Positions 6,935 through 7,973 of a DNA stretch of 7,973 bases are shown here, piece by piece. The notes under the pieces were generated by a model. That model was not told the origin of the DNA. It did no database searches and worked only from the letters and a program-made list of their open reading frames with translations. Origin of the DNA: Rubrivirga sp. (GTDB lineage Bacteria > Bacteroidota > Rhodothermia > Rhodothermales > Rubricoccaceae); contig JAAXJP010000543.1 in the NCBI GenBank assembly GCA_012269805.1, forward strand, positions 1-7,973, read 5' to 3'. The translations under genes and the position numbers were made by a program. Numbering within the stretch: position 1 is the stretch's first letter; each line of letters begins with the position of its first letter.

Positions 6935-7004
6935 GGGGTGAGAGGCATGGGGCATGAGGCGGGATCGGGCGGGGCCTCACGCCCCGTGCCCCACCCCTCG
7001 TGCC
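6930..7004 (-). promoter_or_regulatory. Long palindrome spanning the rimM-trmD spacer and the trmD start codon
   Basis: Three stacked stems cover the spacer. GGCATGGGGCATGAGGC (6944-6960) pairs with 6974-6990 at 15 of 17 positions. GGGGTG (6935-6940) pairs with CACCCC (6992-6997). GGCAT (6930-6934) pairs with 7000-7004, with one mismatch that is G-T on the + strand. In the - strand mRNA the structure begins one base after the rimM stop codon and its descending arm contains the trmD AUG (6934-6932) plus two further AUGs. This would tend to hide the trmD start. A role in holding down TrmD synthesis is inferred from position. Confidence 0.6.
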
Positions 7005-7553
7005 CTACTCGTCGACCAGCCCGTCGGGGAGGCGGACGTAGAGGCGGCGGGCGTCGAGGTCGAGGCGGACGACGAACTCGTCGACGTCGGGGAGCAGAAC
7101 CTCGGGCTTACCCGGGCGGGCGATGGCGAAGAGGAGCTGCGCGCCGTCGTACAGGTCGCGGACCGTCCCGAAGGGCGCGTCCGCCTCGGTCCCGTCCTCG
7201 GCCACCTCGATCACGTCGAGGCCGACGAGGTCGTGGAGGTAGGCCTCGCCCTCGACGAGGTCGGGGAGGTCGTCGGGGTCGGCGAAGAGGCGCGCGTTGC
7301 GGAGCTCTTCGGCCGCTTCCAACGTGTCGACGCCCTCCAGCGCCAGCAGGACGACCGTCCGCCCCTTCGGGTACTGGAACCGGACGCCCTCGACGGCGAC
7401 CGGCCGGGCGCTCGCCTCCGTCTCGCCCACGTAGAGCCGCTCGAGGCCGGCGAACCGCTGCGGGTCGTCGGTCTCAGGGACGACCTTCATCTCGCCGCGG
7501 ACGCCGTGCGTCCGGCCGACGCGGCCCATCAGGAGGAGGCGATCCGGATCCAT
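7005..7553 (-). CDS. rimM: Ribosome maturation factor RimM
   Basis: RimM helps assemble the 30S head by binding uS19 and aiding 16S rRNA processing in the cytoplasm. The 182-residue product is of normal length. It shows the N-terminal RimM beta-barrel signature GRVGRTHGVRGEMKV (10-24), the linker with EAAEELRNARLFAD (79-92), and the C-terminal PRC-barrel with EAYLHDLVGLDV (103-114), FGTVRDLYDGAQ (128-139) and EVLLPDVDEFV (151-161). The start is the ATG at 7551-7553; the preceding bases lack a Shine-Dalgarno sequence. It lies 63 bp downstream of the bS16-like gene, behind a terminator-like hairpin, so its expression may be partly uncoupled from that gene. trmD follows. Confidence 0.96.
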   Translation of the reverse strand: MDPDRLLLMGRVGRTHGVRGEMKVVPETDDPQRFAGLERLYVGETEASARPVAVEGVRFQYPKGRTVVLLALEGVDTLEAAEELRNARLFADPDDLPDLVEGEAYLHDLVGLDVIEVAEDGTEADAPFGTVRDLYDGAQLLFAIARPGKPEVLLPDVDEFVVRLDLDARRLYVRLPDGLVDE

Positions 7554-7565
7554 GAGTGTCGGGGA

Positions 7566-7601
7566 TAAAAAGAGGCGGGGCCAGCCTTCGCCAGCCCCGC
7601 C
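7566..7601 (-). terminator. Intrinsic-terminator-like hairpin between the bS16-like gene and rimM
   Basis: On the - strand GGCGGGGC (7601-7594) pairs perfectly with GCCCCGCC (7581-7574). Four further pairs inside (two of them G-T) leave a GAAG tetraloop, giving a 12-bp stem. TCTTTTTA follows directly (7573-7566). Stem plus T-run is the standard Rho-independent terminator form. It lies 15 bases after the stop of the upstream gene and 12 bases before the rimM ATG. It may work as a partial terminator within the operon. Confidence 0.75.
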
Positions 7602-7616
7602 CCAGAGTGTGCTCGG

Positions 7617-7973
7617 CTAGAGCGACTCGGCGTAGGCCGCGTGGCCCTCGGTGTCGCCGGCGGCGAGGAGGCGGGCCTGCTCGGGCCAGGTCTCCTCGTT
7701 GCCGGCCGTCGTCGAGCCGGCCTCCGTGATGACCTCTTGGAGCCGCTCGACCGACGTCTCGGCGAGTTGCGCGAACGTCGTGATGCCGGCGTCCGTGAGG
7801 ATCTCGGAGTACTTCGGCCCGATGCCGCTGACCGTGGTGAGGTCGTCGGCCTCGGCGCTCTCGTCGGCCGGTGCGGCCTCCGCCTCCTCCGTCGGCGTCT
7901 CCGAGGCGGCCTCGGTCGGCTCGTCGGCGGGCGCAGCCTCCGCCACGTCAGCCTCGACCTCGTCGGCCTGCTC
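7617..7973 (-). CDS. rpsP: Probable ribosomal protein bS16 C-terminal extension with HhH domain (5' end outside window)
   Basis: The frame is open to the right edge and gives 118 residues ending in a normal stop. The visible N-terminal part is an acidic Ala/Glu/Pro linker with AEAAPADE occurring twice. Then comes a helix-hairpin-helix domain, DDLTTVSGIGPKYSEILTDA (about residues 43-62 of the fragment), followed by GITTFAQLA. The end, ETWPEQARLLAAG and so on, resembles the terminal part of HhH extensions I recall on Bacteroidota ribosomal proteins such as bL21. No bS16 core is visible. The rpsP assignment rests on position directly before rimM-trmD-rplS, the conserved rpsP slot, and on HhH tails being known on ribosomal proteins of this phylum. 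A free-standing HhH protein or another tailed ribosomal protein remains possible. The GTG at 7946 is internal to the linker and not a credible start. Confidence 0.7.
   Translation of the reverse strand, partial: EQADEVEADVAEAAPADEPTEAASETPTEEAEAAPADESAEADDLTTVSGIGPKYSEILTDAGITTFAQLAETSVERLQEVITEAGSTTAGNEETWPEQARLLAAGDTEGHAAYAESL
7861..7944. repeat. Imperfect 60-bp-spaced direct repeat in the acidic linker
   Basis: Bases 7861-7884 and 7921-7944 match at 21 of 24 positions, and the three differences leave the encoded AEAAPADE unchanged. The pattern suggests an old internal duplication in the linker kept at protein level. Confidence 0.55.

Noticed and set aside
5360..7555. Long + strand open frame (731 codons) opposite rimM, trmD, rplS and the MqnA-like gene
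   Set aside because: It lies opposite several confidently identified genes and turns into Arg/Gly/Pro low-complexity sequence; a composition artefact.
7617..7946. Stand-alone 109-residue HhH protein starting at the GTG at 7946
   Set aside because: The GTG lies within a continuous acidic linker that stays open to the window edge, so it is almost certainly an internal Val codon.

Overview
The window is about 70% G+C and most likely comes from a Rhodothermota/Bacteroidota-type bacterium, probably a Rubricoccaceae relative such as Rubrivirga. That placement is inferred from four things: a type A C-terminal sorting domain of the type IX secretion system (T9SS), a GWxTD-domain protein, a Bacteroidota-style PurE C-terminus, and no visible Shine-Dalgarno sequence at any of the complete starts. 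No mobile element, CRISPR array, tRNA or rRNA is visible.

Layout. The + strand carries only the 3' part of purE (2..379). Everything from 423 to the right edge is on the - strand, so it reads right to left in transcription order: (1) the C-terminal part of a protein with an acidic Ala/Glu linker and a helix-hairpin-helix domain, most likely an extended ribosomal protein bS16 (rpsP); (2) rimM; (3) trmD; (4) rplS; (5) a divergent MqnA/periplasmic-binding-fold protein with a poly-acidic tail; (6) smpB; (7) an exported TPR plus GWxTD-domain protein; (8) an exported repeat protein with a T9SS sorting domain. purE and gene 8 converge across 43 bp that contain a hairpin.

How the genes fit together. 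Items 1-4 are the classical trmD operon (rpsP-rimM-trmD-rplS), which supplies two ribosomal proteins, a 30S maturation factor and the tRNA m1G37 methyltransferase. smpB, the trans-translation partner of tmRNA, adds a ribosome-rescue function. The last two genes are envelope or secretion products and look like a separate small unit behind the longest spacer (173 bp).

Most notable content. The spacers of the translation operon are strongly structured. An intrinsic-terminator-like hairpin with a T-run separates the bS16-like gene from rimM. A 75-bp palindrome fills the whole rimM-trmD spacer and takes in the trmD start codon. A second palindrome of different sequence but the same design fills the rplS-MqnA-like spacer. 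Other points of interest are the bS16 HhH extension, a Gly-to-Asn change in the TrmD cofactor loop, and an MqnA-fold protein that lacks family hallmark motifs.
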